Assembly (NCBI GenBank): GCA_905221605.1
Contig: CAJNDS010002825.1
Coordinates: 62,001-126,000, forward strand
Length of the DNA: 64,000 nucleotides
Reading direction: 5' to 3'
Source of the DNA: Symbiodinium natans
Lineage: Eukaryota; Sar; Dinophyceae; Suessiales; Symbiodiniaceae
The notes below the pieces were generated by a model. That model did not search any database and was not told the DNA's origin. It saw nothing but the letters and a program-made list of their open reading frames with translations. The stretch's first letter is position 1. Each line of letters starts with the position of its first letter. The translations under genes were made by a program, and so were the position numbers. Of the stretch, positions 1 through 10,743 are shown in pieces.

Positions 1-1117
1 ATCATTGAAGTTGGCCCGCCAGCATCAAAGATCTTCGACATCGAGTCGAGCGTGCATTGCAGGGCCAAATAGCAACATTACGTTGCTGGTATAGGAAATC
101 GCCAAGGCTTTTTTGGTCAAATTTCCTTTTCTGCACAAAATCATTGAATTTGGCCCGCCCGCACCAAAGATCTTCAACATCGAGTCGAACGTACATTGCA
201 GGGCCTGGACGCTGGCTATTCCTCCCCGCTGGAGGTAAGTTTGGCCAACATGTGGCCTTGATGGCCACTCTGCTGCCCGTGGCATGCACGCGAGGGCAGT
301 GCTTCCACTCCTTTCCCCGTCTTTGGGGTGGTTTTCCCTCCCCGTTTGGAGGTAATTTTGGCAGACAGGGGGCCTTTATGGCCACTCTGCTGCCTGTGTT
401 TAAGAATGCAAGGGCAGTGCGCCACTCCACTGCCCGTCAATGGGGTGGATTTTGGTTGGTAGAGGTAGCCGAGTGCCCAGAGCTGCTGCGGCATGGGTGC
501 TCTGGCCCCTGTTAGTAAGAGCGAGAACGCAGGGGCCACCTCGTTGCAGCAGGGTTTTGGGGCGTCGTTCCCAGCGCCTCCATAGTCGATGGGAAAGCGT
601 CGCTCCCTGCGCCTAAAATTGGGGGGAGTGCGTGGTCCCCGCGCTTAACTACAAATTGAGGGGACAAAACCCTGCTGCGCCAGTTAACGTCCAGCCCAGA
701 GAAGGTGAGCTGAAGGCCCCCCGCCCCCAGGCCTTGGGGGTTCTCCTCCCTGCCAAGTGCATTGGGGCGGGACAGCAACACAGGAGGCCTAGCCCTGTAT
801 AGTGCAGTTCCAAGTTGAAGAAGACGCTGGGGGTTGACCATTCAGAGTCCCTCCATGTGATGGCATAGGTCCTGTAGCCTGTAGTGACCAAGGCTTTCTT
901 TTCTCACCTCATTTTTCCTGTGGGATTTTGGGCTCAGCACCGGCCTGGAAAGCGCCCGGGTAAGCAGTGCCGTAGGCAAGCACGCCTAGTCACAACGACT
1001 GTGGGTGTGTAGGCTGTAGGTGTCAAAACCCTTTTCCCCCAGGCCTGGCTCAAGGTAGCCACCCGGGTTTCTTAGGATTGCCGTTTCGGCGGCCGCGCTT
1101 CGCGCTCTGAGAAGAAA
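1..1117. repeat. 1.1-kb duplicated segment, copy A
   Basis: About 1.1 kb that recurs at 2606-3722 with only scattered substitutions and small indels. Inside it are shorter repeats. A ~137-bp module (ending in 'tttctgcacaaa') starts at 1 and starts again, incomplete, at about 138. A ~75-bp module with the palindromic core GGCC-ttga-GGCC and 'CCACTCTGCTGCC' occurs twice (about 230-300 and 345-420). No reading frame resembles a known protein, and the frames that cross it are interrupted differently in the two copies, so I read it as non-coding repeat DNA. The sequence starts inside the copy, so its left edge is unknown. Confidence 0.85.
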
Positions 1118-2534
1118 ATATGACATTTGGCTCAAGCTTTCGGCTCAACCCCGGTGGGGTGCATTTGGTAGCGAGTTGGTAGTTGTCAACGAGCCCTGGG
1201 GCCCAAATCTGCGTGGGGGAACAGGCCCGTGGTCGAATCCCAGCTTGTCCAACTTGTGCCATGGCTGAGCTTAGGGTGTTCGCCTCCCTTTTGTCTCCAC
1301 AGTCAGGAACCGCTGCTCACCGTCGGGGGTTCGCCTCCGTTGCAAGGGTGCGATGCATCCTAGGCCAGTCCCAGCCGGCGGGACGCAAGTTCCGGAGCGG
1401 GGGGCAATCTATCGGTGGGGGCTCACCTCCAGGAAAGCTTGAGTATGAAGAAGCACCACCGCTGGTGCCCCTAAACTAACTGCATTTTCCCCAAAGTTTT
1501 GCTTTTGTTGTCCTTTGCCACTATGCACTGCTAGCAGTCATGCATGCCGCTGCATTCCTAGGACCATGCTGCCCACTGGCAGGAGAGCAGTTGGGGGCAA
1601 GGTCTTCGCCGCCTGGTTACCGTTCGCTTAGCCTCTTGGGTTTAGGATTGCATGCGTGCGTGGCGCTGGCAAGTTTGATGGTAAGCGTGGGGACCCTCCT
1701 GTGTGGTTGAGGCTCCTTAGGGGGGTCCCTTTGGCATCTTTGGGAGGGTTTAGGGTGGTTGTCGAAGTTACCAATGTGTGAGCCACAAGTGCACCGTCAC
1801 CTCTGGATATAGCTTTACCATATTTACTTGGATTTTGTGCATCAATTCAGGCGCTTTGCACTCTGGACATGCAGGAAGCAATCATCTCACCAGCCTCTGG
1901 GGGGATCTTCCTCAGCGCCCCGGCCCTCCACTAAAGGGCCACGCAGTTAAGTCCTTAAGTTGGGGGGCCGGCCCTGCCACTTGTGTAGGGTTTTGGAATA
2001 AGTGCAGGAGCTGCTACGGGCTCTTGCCTCCCTATCGCTTGGCGTTGGCAGAACCAAGTGTGGGACTTTCCTTTAGCTTATTGTGTTTTGTAGATTCGGG
2101 CATGCAGGTACCCAGGAATGTCCAGACCGTGGGTCCTGCTTGTGCTGCAAGCCCAGGCGAGAGTGGGTGTGTTTCTTGGCTGGTGCGGCGTGGTTCCCGC
2201 GCTTGTTGAGGGGAGCGTCGACACCTGCGCATATGGAGGGGTGCGTTTGCCCTCGCGCCAGTTTGAGGGCTTAGTGCTGGCCTTGACGCGCAGTCACTAC
2301 TGTTTGTGATCTTGCAGTTGCCCAGGGTGGTTGGTTGGGTTAGGGTCGCCCTTGAGAGCGTAAACCGGCCCACTTCGCCGGGGGCCCAGGTCCCAACCAC
2401 AGTGCAAAGACAGTGTGCGCTTCTCTGTCTTAGCATAGACCCTTTTCTTTTCAGTCCAGGCACCTGTTTCGGTCCGTTTACTGCCAAACAAGTCGTTTCT
2501 GTTATTTTGGGGTTTAGGATACGCGCTGAGCCCC
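1118..2534. other. spacer between the duplicated segments, no gene recognised
   Basis: 1.4 kb of G/T-rich spacer. It holds several ORFs of 60-150 codons in competing frames; none has a recognisable domain. At 1124-1136 the sequence CATTTGGCTCAAG matches the 3' end of the dinoflagellate spliced leader (CATTTTGGCTCAAG) apart from one missing T. That could be a spliced-leader relic from a retroposed mRNA, but a chance match is possible. Confidence 0.4.
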
Positions 2535-3722
2535 AAATAGCAACATGATGTTGCTGGTATAGGATTTCGCCAAGACTTTCTGGTCAAAATTCCTTTTCAG
2601 CACAAAATCATTGAAGTTGGCCCGCCAGCACCAAAGATCTTCGACATCGAGTCGAGCGTGCATTGCAGGGCCAAATAGCAACATCACGTTGCTGGTATAG
2701 GAAATCGCCAAGGCTTTTCTGGTCAAATTTCCTTTCTGCACAAAATCATTGAAATTGGCCCGCCTGCACCAAAGATCTTCAACATCGAGTCGAGCGTACA
2801 TTGCAGGGCCTGGACGCTGGCTTTTCCTCCCCGGCTGGAGGTAAGTCTGGCCAACAGGTGGCCTTGGTGGCCACTCTGCTGCCCGTGGCAAGCACGCGAG
2901 GGCAGTACATCCACTCCATTCCCCGTCATTGGGGTGGTTTTCCCTCCCTTTTGGAGGTACGCTGGCAGACAGGGGGCCGTTGTGGCCACTCTGCTGCCTG
3001 TAGTGGAACGCCAGGGCAGTCGACCACTCCACTGCCCGTCAATGGGGTGGGTTTTGGTTGGTAGAGGTAGCCGAGTACCCAGAGCTGCTGCGGCATGGGT
3101 GCTCTGGCCCTTGTTAGTAAGAGCGAGAACGCAGGGGCCACCTCGTTGCAGCAGGGTTTTGGGGCGTCGTTCCCAGCGCCTCTAGTTGATGGGAAAGCGT
3201 CGCTCCCTGCGCCTAAAATTGGGGGGAGTGCGTGGTCCCCGCGCTTAACCACAAATTGAGGGGACAAGACCCTGTCTCGCCAGTCAACGCCCAGCCTAGA
3301 AAAGGTGAGCTGAAGGCCCTCCGCCCCAGGTTTTGGGGGGTTCTCCTCCCTACCAATGCATTGGGGCGGGGCAGCAACGCAGGAAGCCGAGCCTTGTATA
3401 GTGCATTTCCAAGTGAAAAGGAAACGCTGGGGGTTGACCATTGTGAGTCCCTCCATGTGATGGCATAGGTCCTGTAGCCTGTAGTAACCAAAGGCTTTCT
3501 TTTCTCACCTCAGTTTTCCTGTGGGAGTTTGGGCTCAGCGCCAGCCTGGAAAGCGCCCGGGTAATCAGTGCCAGTAGGCAAGCACGCCTAGTCACAACGA
3601 CTGTGGGTGTGTAGGCTGTAGGTGTCAAAGCCCTTTTCCCCCAGGTCTGGCTCAAGGTAGCCACCCGGGTTTCTTAGGTACTGCCGTTTCGGCGGCCGCG
3701 CTGCGCGCTTCGAGAAGAAAAA
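2535..3722. repeat. 1.1-kb duplicated segment, copy B plus extra partial 137-bp unit
   Basis: Positions 2606-3722 align with 1-1117. Just upstream, 2535-2603 is the second half of the same ~137-bp module ('atagcaacat...gttgctggtatagga...cacaaaatcattgaag'), so copy B shows about 2.5 tandem units of it. Both copies end in the GC-rich sequence around 'cgtttcggcggccgcgct' and then diverge. The copies differ by scattered point changes and a few small indels, so the duplication is not very recent. Confidence 0.85.
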
Positions 3723-4317
3723 CAGTGCGAGCTCCTGTCACCGCCACTGCGGAAGTACCGAACTCAGCAGTTTGTTGCGCGTAGACCTTGTGAAGCGTTG
3801 TAAATGGGCGTGCGTTTTCCTTTCTTTTGGGTTGTTCTTTCCCAGCGCTTGCACCAGTGCTACGTCCGGTTCGCCTGGGTCCTGTGATCCCAAACCCCCA
3901 AACACGTCGAAGAGAGAAGCAACAAGGCATGTGGTCTTTGCATGTAGGGGCGGTGGAAGGGGTTTGTTCCGAAGCAGGTCTTCCAGAAGCCTGAGTACAT
4001 CAGATTGCTGTGAAGGCGCATGCCAGTTGCACATATGTTCCAATGGTTTGTGATTGACAGTACGCGGGCAGCTTCCATGCTTCTGACAGATGCCAGCTGT
4101 TGCATTCAAACGTGCACAGGCTTGAGACCATCGTCTCGAAAATGGCATGTTGCAAGCTCGATAGCTGTCTTGCTTTCACGTGTCCAGTTGGCTTCACATC
4201 ACTTTCTGGCACACTTAGCACAGTGTCACAGATTGCGTGCAAGAGTGTTCATCTTTCCAATGCCCGGTTTGGGGTTGCCTGCTAGGTTACCCTAGGCAGG
4301 CCGCCTTGCGTCTGTGT
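3723..4317. other. unassigned spacer
   Basis: About 600 bp with no recognisable gene, RNA or repeat. Short ORFs on both strands are in conflict and none has a known motif. Confidence 0.4.
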
Positions 4318-4400
4318 GGGAAGGGTGAGGGGGTGGGATGTCGAGCGGGAGCTGCACACCCCTTGCGGGGAGCGCGAGCCCCGGACATCTCGCCCCGCCT
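4318..4400. repeat. dispersed GC-rich hairpin element, copy 1
   Basis: An ~85-bp sequence with inverted ends: a 5' arm reading GGGGGTGGGATGTC and a 3' arm reading GGACATCTCGCCCC. The body includes 'gagcgggagc' and 'gggagcgcgagccccgg'. A close copy lies at 6904-6990. The palindromic ends and dispersed copies suggest a short foldback or MITE-like element, though no target duplication was identified. Confidence 0.5.
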
Positions 4401-4406
4401 GCAAGT

Positions 4407-5047
4407 GCCTATATTTTTGAAGGTGTTTTCGTTTTTTGGGGTCAGGGGCAGCCATCCTAAACCCTAAAAGTCACTACACCCGACATGTCAAACTTGATTT
4501 TGGTGTTTTTTTCTTTCTGCTTGTGTTTGTATGGGTTTTGCCTATATTTTTGAAGGTGTTTTCGTTTTTTGGGGTCAGGGCAACCATCCTAAACCCTAAA
4601 AGTCACTACACCCCACATGTCAAACTTGATTTTGGTGTTTTTTTGCTTTCTGCTTGTGTTTGTATGGGTTTTGCTTATAATTTTTGAAGGTGTTTTCGTT
4701 TTTTGGGGTCAGGGCAGCCATCCTAAACCCTAAACGTCACTACACCCGACATGTCAAACTTGATTTTGGTGGTGTGTTTTTTTTCCTTTCTGTTTGTGCT
4801 TGTATGGGTTTTGCCTAGATTTTTGCAGGTGTTTTCGTTTTTTGGGGTCAGGGCAACCATCCTAAACCCTAAACGTCACTACACCCGACATGTCAAACTT
4901 GATTTTGGTGTTTTTTTTCCCTTCCTTTTTGTTTGTGCTTGTATGGGTTTTGCCTACATTTTTGCAGGTGTTTTCTTTTTTGGGGTCAGGGCAGCCATCC
5001 TAAACTCTAAACGTCACTACACCCGACGTGTCAAACTTGATTTTGGT
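4407..5047 (+). repeat. tandem array, five 133-140 bp units with CCCTAAA cores
   Basis: Five units start at about 4407, 4540, 4673, 4813 and 4952. Each contains 'gtgttttcgttttttggggtcagg', then 'gccatcctaaaccctaaa(a/c)gtcactacaccc', then 'catgtcaaacttgattttggtg', and a T-rich stretch ending 'tatgggttttgc'. Every unit carries the telomere-like string CCTAAACCCTAAA (TAAACTCTAAA in the last). Units differ mainly in T-run length. The frame is open across several units because 133-140 bp units lack stops in some frames. I treat that as incidental. Confidence 0.85.
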
Positions 5048-5204
5048 GGGCTTAGTTTTCTTGGGTTGAGGCTTTACAGCTCAATTTCAGAGCGACAAGC
5101 AAAACCAGTACAGAATGGCGCAGCAATGCTTGTGCTTTGCGCGTTTCTGCACGTGACGTGTACAGAAACAGGTACATGAAACCTGCTACCCTGCTGCCTG
5201 TTGT

Positions 5205-5375
5205 TCGTTTTGCTCAGACGCCCCCTTTGTCATGCTCATATCCCTGGTGCTCGTTTTGCTCACACGCCCCCCTTTGTCATGCTCATGCTGCGTCCCTGGT
5301 GCTCGTTTTGCTCACACGCCCCCCCTTTGTCATGCTCATGCTGCATCCCCGATGCTCGTTTTGCTCACACCCCCA
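5205..5375 (+). repeat. ~55-bp minisatellite, 3.5 copies
   Basis: The unit 'gctcgttttgctcacacgccccccctttgtcatgctcatgctgc(g/a)tccc(t/c)g(g/a)t' repeats three and a half times with variation in the C run. No coding meaning is apparent. Confidence 0.8.
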
Positions 5376-5550
5376 TGAACAACCTCAGTCTTGTTGGGGA
5401 CGTTACCTTGGAGTCCCGGGCAGGCCCAGTCCCATTGTGGACGTTCCTTAGTTTCCTACTATCTCGTCGCCAAAGACCTGGAGACCACTAGAATATCGCT
5501 TTGGGCGCGCGGCCCCGCGAAACGTTCCGGGAAAGCAGGCCTCAAAAACC

Positions 5551-5618
5551 CGTGGTCCTGCAAATCCGTTTTTTGGACTAATAATTCTATTGTCCCACAG
5601 CGGTTTTGCAGGACCACG
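5551..5618. repeat. 18-bp inverted repeat (hairpin)
   Basis: Arm 1 (5551-5568) is CGTGGTCCTGCAAATCCG. Arm 2 (5601-5618) is its reverse complement at 17 of 18 positions. The 32-nt loop is AT-rich. It could be a cruciform, the core of a short foldback element, or an RNA hairpin. No gene was recognised around it. Confidence 0.75.
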
Positions 5619-5779
5619 CGTGTCATCTTGCAGTTCTCGTATGCGGCTTGTCCTGCACGGTCCTGCGGTAATGGTTTCTGCAATGAGAGAAGGTAGACAT
5701 TGGGTCCTGTCACGTTCCTGCGCAGCGTTTCGCAGTGGGAGCTTCAGTGCCTCTCACCAAAGAGCTCAGTACTTTTCAT

Positions 5780-6215
5780 GAGCACCACATGGTTTGCGTA
5801 ACTGCGCGGGAATCTGGCACAAGCGTGAGTTCCTGCTTCTAATTGGTACGTACCGTGCAGGTGACTCTTTCCCGCAAACCCTCTAACCAAGCAGGAGCGC
5901 CGCATGGTTTGTGTATCTGCGTGGGAATCTGACAGAAGCGTGAGTGCCTGTCTCTAATTGGCGCAGTATGGGCAAAAGACTGGCGGTAGAGTGCCAAATC
6001 TGGTGTTTGGGATGCAGCCCTTTCCCCTAAACCCCAAAAAAAAACTCAAAGTAGCCGGTCTGTCGTGCTGTCACCAAGTGTGTGTGTGTGTGTGTGGCCT
6101 GTCTTTGGTGTTTTCTTGTCATGGGCGCAAAGACTGGCGATAGAGCGCCAAATTTGGTGTTTTGGATGCAACTCTAGCCCTTAAACGCAAAGGAAACTCA
6201 AAGTAGCCGGTCTGT
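5780..6215 (+). repeat. interleaved direct duplications
   Basis: Two related pairs. 5780-5855 and 5894-5970 share 'agc(a/g)cc(a/g)catggtttg(c/t)gta' and 'gtgag(t/t)cctg...tctaattgg'. Positions 5966-6065 and 6118-6215 share 'gcaaagactggcg(g/a)tagag(t/c)gccaaat' and 'aactcaaagtagccggtctgt'. They are consistent with an old partial tandem duplication. Confidence 0.65.
6078..6096. repeat. (GT)n microsatellite
   Basis: About nine GT dinucleotides. Confidence 0.9.
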
Positions 6216-6620
6216 ATCGTCCAGTTTCCAAGTCTGGCCTGTGTTTGGGTCTCTTTTTCATGGGCTGCTGCACTTTTACCTTGTGCATTGTTTGGGGTCT
6301 TCCGGCACTAAATGCGTTTTCTTTTCGAGAAGGCAAGAAGCAAAGCGGGAAAACGGGGCCCAGACTCTTTACCGTCACAGATCCGAAGCCCTGCCACGAA
6401 TTGCCTACTCCATGTGCTGTGGAAGTAAGGAAAATGGTGCCGTGAAACGTAGCGTCGCACGAGGCCAGTTTTAGAACCCCAAAACCATGAAAAAGGACAG
6501 GACGCGTCACAGTGCCCCTGCAGTACTGCTGCGAGACTTTGCTTGTGCAAGGGCATTCTCAAGGGTCGTTGTAGGGTTTGGCTCTTGAGGTGCACTTCCT
6601 GAAGCTCTTCGCCTTTTCCC

Positions 6621-6644
6621 CAGACAGACAGACAGACAGACAGA
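6621..6644. repeat. (CAGA)n microsatellite
   Basis: About six tandem CAGA units followed by GAGAG. Confidence 0.9.
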
Positions 6645-6673
6645 GAGTTCCTGCGAGTTGTCTCTGGAGATCT

Positions 6674-6777
6674 TCATGGTACTTGGTAACCCAGTTGTAG
6701 TTGTACACATAGCCCACTTATTAACCATATTTGAGTCCAAAGTACTACAGTTACAACTGGGCTACGAAGTACCGTGA
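6674..6777. repeat. ~31-bp inverted repeat (hairpin)
   Basis: The left arm starts at about 6674 (CATGGTACTTGGTAACCCAG...). The right arm ends at about 6776. When reverse-complemented it reads CACGGTACTTCGTAGCCCAG..., matching at about 26 of 31 positions. The intervening ~38 nt are AT-rich. This is a probable foldback or MITE-like element; flanking target duplications were not clear by eye. Confidence 0.65.
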
Positions 6778-6903
6778 ATCTGAAGCACCGAGCATGCCAA
6801 TCTCTTTCGGGGTTGGCGTAAGGTCTACTGGCCCTCCCGAAGCTCTCTGTCTGCTCGTGGCTTGTGCTGCGTTGCTTGCGCTGTTCAGTTGTTGCTGTGG
6901 GGG

Positions 6904-6990
6904 GGTGGGTGGGAGTGAGGGGTGGGATGTCGAGCGGGAGCGGCGTACCCCATGCGTGGGGGAGCGCGAGCCCCGGACATCTCACCCCCG
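6904..6990. repeat. dispersed GC-rich hairpin element, copy 2
   Basis: Second copy of the element at 4318-4400, with arms GGGGTGGGATGTC and GACATCTCACCCC (12 of 13 paired) and the same 'gagcgggagcggcg...ggagcgcgagccccgg' body. Confidence 0.55.
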
Positions 6991-6999
6991 TTTGTGTGC

Positions 7000-7940
7000 C
7001 CGCAAAGCGGACATGCGCGTGGTGTTCTTGCAGGTTCCCTCTGCTGTACTGCAGCCAGCGGAGCTTGGCGTCCTTGCCTTGTTCTTGACCACGGACAAGC
7101 GCAGGGTAGTCTCGACCGCGCGGGCGTAGCCTGCGGCCCAGTCCTTGTTAATCTGGTACTTGGCGTTGTTGTTGATGTTCTGCCTGGAGTCGGACCCGTC
7201 GATGACCTGCTGGAGGCCCGGTGCAGCCCTCCACGGGCCTGCCGTGCAGATACTTGTGGAAAGAAGGTGCGCAGGTTTCGCCAGCTCCAGTCAACACAGA
7301 TCCCATTTTTTTGCCCTAAAGATCCATCTACGAAGCTCTCAGATATGAAGCGTCAGTTCCTTGCAAATTGCCCAAGCGAGGTCTTGACTCCTCCTACGCT
7401 ACGCTCATTGAGGCTGATTTCCCTTGCAGCCATCAAGAGGCAAAGTCGGAGTATATCTGGACACCGTGGAAACACCGCATGACGGAGGAGAAGGCTTCGG
7501 AAGTTGTTGATTGCTAGGCCCCACAAACAACCCAAGCTGGGCCTTTCAAGTTTGCTTCTGGATGAGCCACCAACAATCGAAGTGACAGATGCTTATGTGG
7601 GGGTAAGTGGTATCCAACGTATCCTTGCGGTGCATGATGTAGCGTTGGCCATGGTTGGCTCGGCTCACCTTGCACGCTTGAAAGCCTATAGCTGCAAGTT
7701 CGTGCAGCTTGTGTCTCAGCGTTTTGATCCCGCGCAGCAGGCAGATTGTCGGTTTGGCAAGGCATCCAATGATGCGTTGCGCGAGTTCACTGAAATTAGA
7801 GGTGAGCTCAGCACGTTGTTGCAGGCTTGTCCAAAAGCCTTGTTCATCCCCCGCGGTCCGACCCAAAAGGGAAGGGCAAACAGGTCGGTCAATGGAAGGG
7901 TCTTGGCAAGGGGCGTGGCAAAAGCCCAAGCCCGAAGCCC
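7000..7940. other. coding-looking but unassigned region
   Basis: Two consecutive plus-strand open stretches (about 6922-7482 and 7504-8061) and one minus-strand stretch (7546-7929) compete here. Base composition is less repetitive than on the left. None shows a motif I recognise. It may be part of the same old element as the helicase fragment that follows. Confidence 0.3.
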
Positions 7941-7941
7941 C

Positions 7942-8468
7942 CTAAGCCGACAGGTAGCCCTCTCGCAGCTCGTCCACCGCCTTGACTTTTTTGGCTTTTC
8001 TGTTTTGTTTGCTCGTTGTCTGCGCGTGCTGGTGCATGAGATCCCTGTTCACCATCATTGAACCGGTCTTTTGCGCGCGCGCCTCGTTCCACCACTCGTC
8101 CTTGCGGCGCTCGCGCTCCGCCAGCTCGGTGACGCTCTGGACCGCCCCGGGGCGTGGTCTCCCCGCGGCTTTAGGCTGGCTGGGATCTCCGCGATGCCGC
8201 CGCCCTCGGGCGGGGGCAGCTGGGCGAAGTCGCCCGTGAAGAGGACATTGACGCCGCCGAAGGGCCGAGGCCGGTTCCACTCGTCCGCCGCGGGCTTGGC
8301 GCTTCGGATCCGCTGGTCCATTTGGGCGAGCAGGTGCGCGCTCACCATGCCGATCTCGTCCACGATCAGCCGGAACGTGCTCTTGAGCGCGGTGTTCTCC
8401 AGCTGCTGGTCCTCTTCTGTCAGCAGGCCGTTTTCGACGATGACCCGCTCGACCACCAGGCCCACGGC
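7942..8468 (-). pseudogene. PIF1-type helicase fragment (broken)
   Basis: The minus-strand frame from 8465 encodes about 95 residues with a clear superfamily-1 helicase signature. There is a Walker B block LIVDEIGMVSA, followed by DQRIR and then the motif-III block FGGVNVLFTGDFAQLPP. This order and wording match PIF1/RecD-like DNA helicases, which unwind DNA with ATP and are also carried by Helitron-type transposons. After the motif-III block the frame is lost. The expected continuation (…VQSVTELAERERRKDEWW…) appears in a neighbouring frame (7942-8280), so at least one frameshift is present. The Walker A segment and the C-terminal motifs are absent, so this is a truncated, non-functional copy. 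Host PIF1 gene versus transposon origin cannot be decided from this piece. Confidence 0.7.
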
Positions 8469-8469
8469 T

Positions 8470-10340
8470 TACCTTTGGGCATCAAATCTACCCAGCCTCC
8501 CCAATAGGCTTTGTGTCCCAATACTCCAAAGTGGTGCTTCAAATCAAGGAACACCTGCGCTTGAGTCAAACCGTGGCGCATTTAGGGGAGCCTGGCATGA
8601 GTCTCATGGAAGCCTGCCAAGCCTCTCCGACCTTCCCCCTTGTGGGGAATTCACAATCATGGGATTCATGGGACATGATGCAGTTCAAGAGATTCTTGGT
8701 GGCGAACTTGGGTGCTCTCCGTAGGTTCTTTAATGCCATCACGACTGCGTGTTCGACCGGTCCCACATTTGGTGTTTGTGTCTTTGTCACATGCAAAGCG
8801 TCTGGCTTTTTGTATCATTGTGAAGCTGGGTTCGCCAGGGCAACGTCTTCACTCCCCAGAGGATTGGGGTCACTATTCATCTTGGCTCCGGCTATGGAGA
8901 TGGACTGGGGGATTGCTTTCAGATGGTTGCCTGTGCTATACATTGACGGGAGGGAGTATGTGAGAACTAAAGCTAGCCTGTGGAGCATTGACGGCCCGGG
9001 GATTGTAAAATGAGAACGGAAGGTTGCCGACATTGTCCTCCAAAAACGGAAAGTGGGAGTCTCGCTTTTCGATAAACCGCCCCTTAGCGGCGCTTGGGTA
9101 CTTCAGGCCACACAGCGCCAGTGGAGGGATGTTCTGTTTCGGGACCTATGGCGCATGAGCCAAGGCAATGAACCTTATATTTCCGATCTGCCCATAGGCG
9201 CGGGACGATCACAAATGCAAGCAAGGGGCATCAAGCTGGAGCCACTCCCACACGCTGTTTATTGCGTACCGTTCCAGTTCCAGTCGGCGCAGGAAGGCGA
9301 TGGCGCAGCGCAATATCTTGCGCATCTCTTTGGGACACGAAGCTCTTGGCCCCTTCTGGAAAGGGCAAGGACGTCCTCATAGACACCCCTTTTGAGCATA
9401 AAGCTGCCATCCAAACTGTGCCGCAAGGCCTCCAGCTGCAACCGGTCCGAACCGGGGAAAAAATAGCAGAGACAGCCATCGATGACGAGCTCGATGATGT
9501 TGTCCGGGGCCCAGAGGTGGGGAAGCTGATTGCAGTGGTCCCCGCGCAGCAAGCGGCAGGTGCCAGCAATAGCATCACGGCATCGTCAGCCGAGACGCCC
9601 ACGGGGAAAGGACATCCTGGCCCACAAGCGCCTGCTGGAGTCCGGCCCATCCCTGCCAAACGGATGGAACGCGAATCAGCGAAAAGTTCTGCCCATAGGG
9701 ACGCGTCCAGGAGCCCATGTAGGACACTTTGCCACAATGCCCCCAAGGGTGCTGCGCCCGAGCCCACTAGTGGGGCCAAAACGCAAGCCTCGCCACCGGT
9801 GGCTTTTGGTAGTACCCCAACTCCGCCCCCGCCGCCGAAAAGTAAAGGGCCGCGCCGCTTTGTGCCGACTGGAGCCCGCCTGGGGAGCGAGGCATCTCTG
9901 CGTTAAAGCGAGGCCGTACATGGCGTTAAAGGACTCTTCCCATCTGACCACTCATGAGCAGCAGCTGCAGGCTTACCGTGCGTATGAAGAATTGCTCAGG
10001 AATTGCAGGGGACGCTCGCTGATCCGGAGCACCTCCTGCAGGTGGCAAATCAGCTGCTTTACCTGCCGGACACTTCCCTGCTTCATACCTGCAAATTTAT
10101 GACCCAATTCTGCCCATGTGCTTAAGGATTGCGAGGACGCTTGAGTTCTTGGACCTGCCTAAACTCTTGGGCAGTGAGGCGCCGCAACTCTCATTGGACT
10201 GCCTGCAGGAGTCCAGAATTGGTTATGGCTCCCTGACAACGGCGCGTGCTTTTTTTCGTGGTGTTGCTTCCGTCTCTTTGGTAGATTTCTCGTCTCACCT
10301 TGTCGCAATAGACCGGCACACTGTGCTGCTCATGTGGTAA
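8470..10340. other. unassigned region with overlapping ORFs
   Basis: Plus-strand ORFs at 8513-9013 and 9262-9906 and minus-strand ORFs at 9231-9779 overlap each other. None shows a recognisable catalytic motif. The region may be decayed transposon coding sequence, given the helicase relic next to it, but this is inference. Confidence 0.3.
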
Positions 10341-10551
10341 AGGGGCGTCCGCTTCAAAACAAAAGACAACTTAAGAGCCACAGTACGAAACTACCGTGCG
10401 CAAAGGCACAAGTCTAGTCTCACACTTGAGCCAAAATTGGCATTCAAACTTTTTGCAAAACGAAACATGCAAATATAATCTAGTCTATCGCACTGGCACA
10501 AAACTCAACAGCAACATGCTATGCTCAATCGTGCCGGGAAAACCGTTCCAA

Positions 10552-10635
10552 ACTCGAGTTTTAGCGCCTCGACGCGCTTTTCGCGTGAAAGGGTCCTCGA
10601 TCGGGTTGCGAAAACGACGAAAACTCGAGTTTTAG
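10552..10635 (+). repeat. direct repeat ACTCGAGTTTTAG
   Basis: The 13-mer ACTCGAGTTTTAG occurs twice, at about 10552 and 10622. They flank a GC-rich stretch with a small palindrome (ACGCGCTTTTCGCGT). Confidence 0.5.
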
Positions 10636-10743
10636 TACTCGAACGTTCGAAGTTTAATTTTTGTTTTGATCCTTTTCTATTTTTTTGATCCCGCTGCTTA
10701 TTTTTTTTGATTTTTTGCTATTTCCCACTTTGCGATTTGCCGC

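Noticed and set aside
1124-1136. Full spliced-leader gene or relic
   Set aside because: Only the 3' half matches, with one base missing. No upstream CCGTAGCC and no downstream SL-RNA intron were seen, so it is noted only as a weak match.
1190-1260. Possible tRNA gene (GGTCGAATCCC box with an upstream GGTAGCGAGTTGGTAG)
   Set aside because: The T-arm stem does not pair (CGTGG against CCAGC) and no acceptor stem or anticodon arm could be built.
4407-5047. CRISPR-like array
   Set aside because: Units are full-length tandem copies with no unique spacers, and the genome is eukaryotic.
4436-5179. Membrane-protein ORFs across the tandem array
   Set aside because: The hydrophobic peptides repeat with the DNA unit and are interrupted by unit-length variation; openness is a by-product of T-rich sequence.
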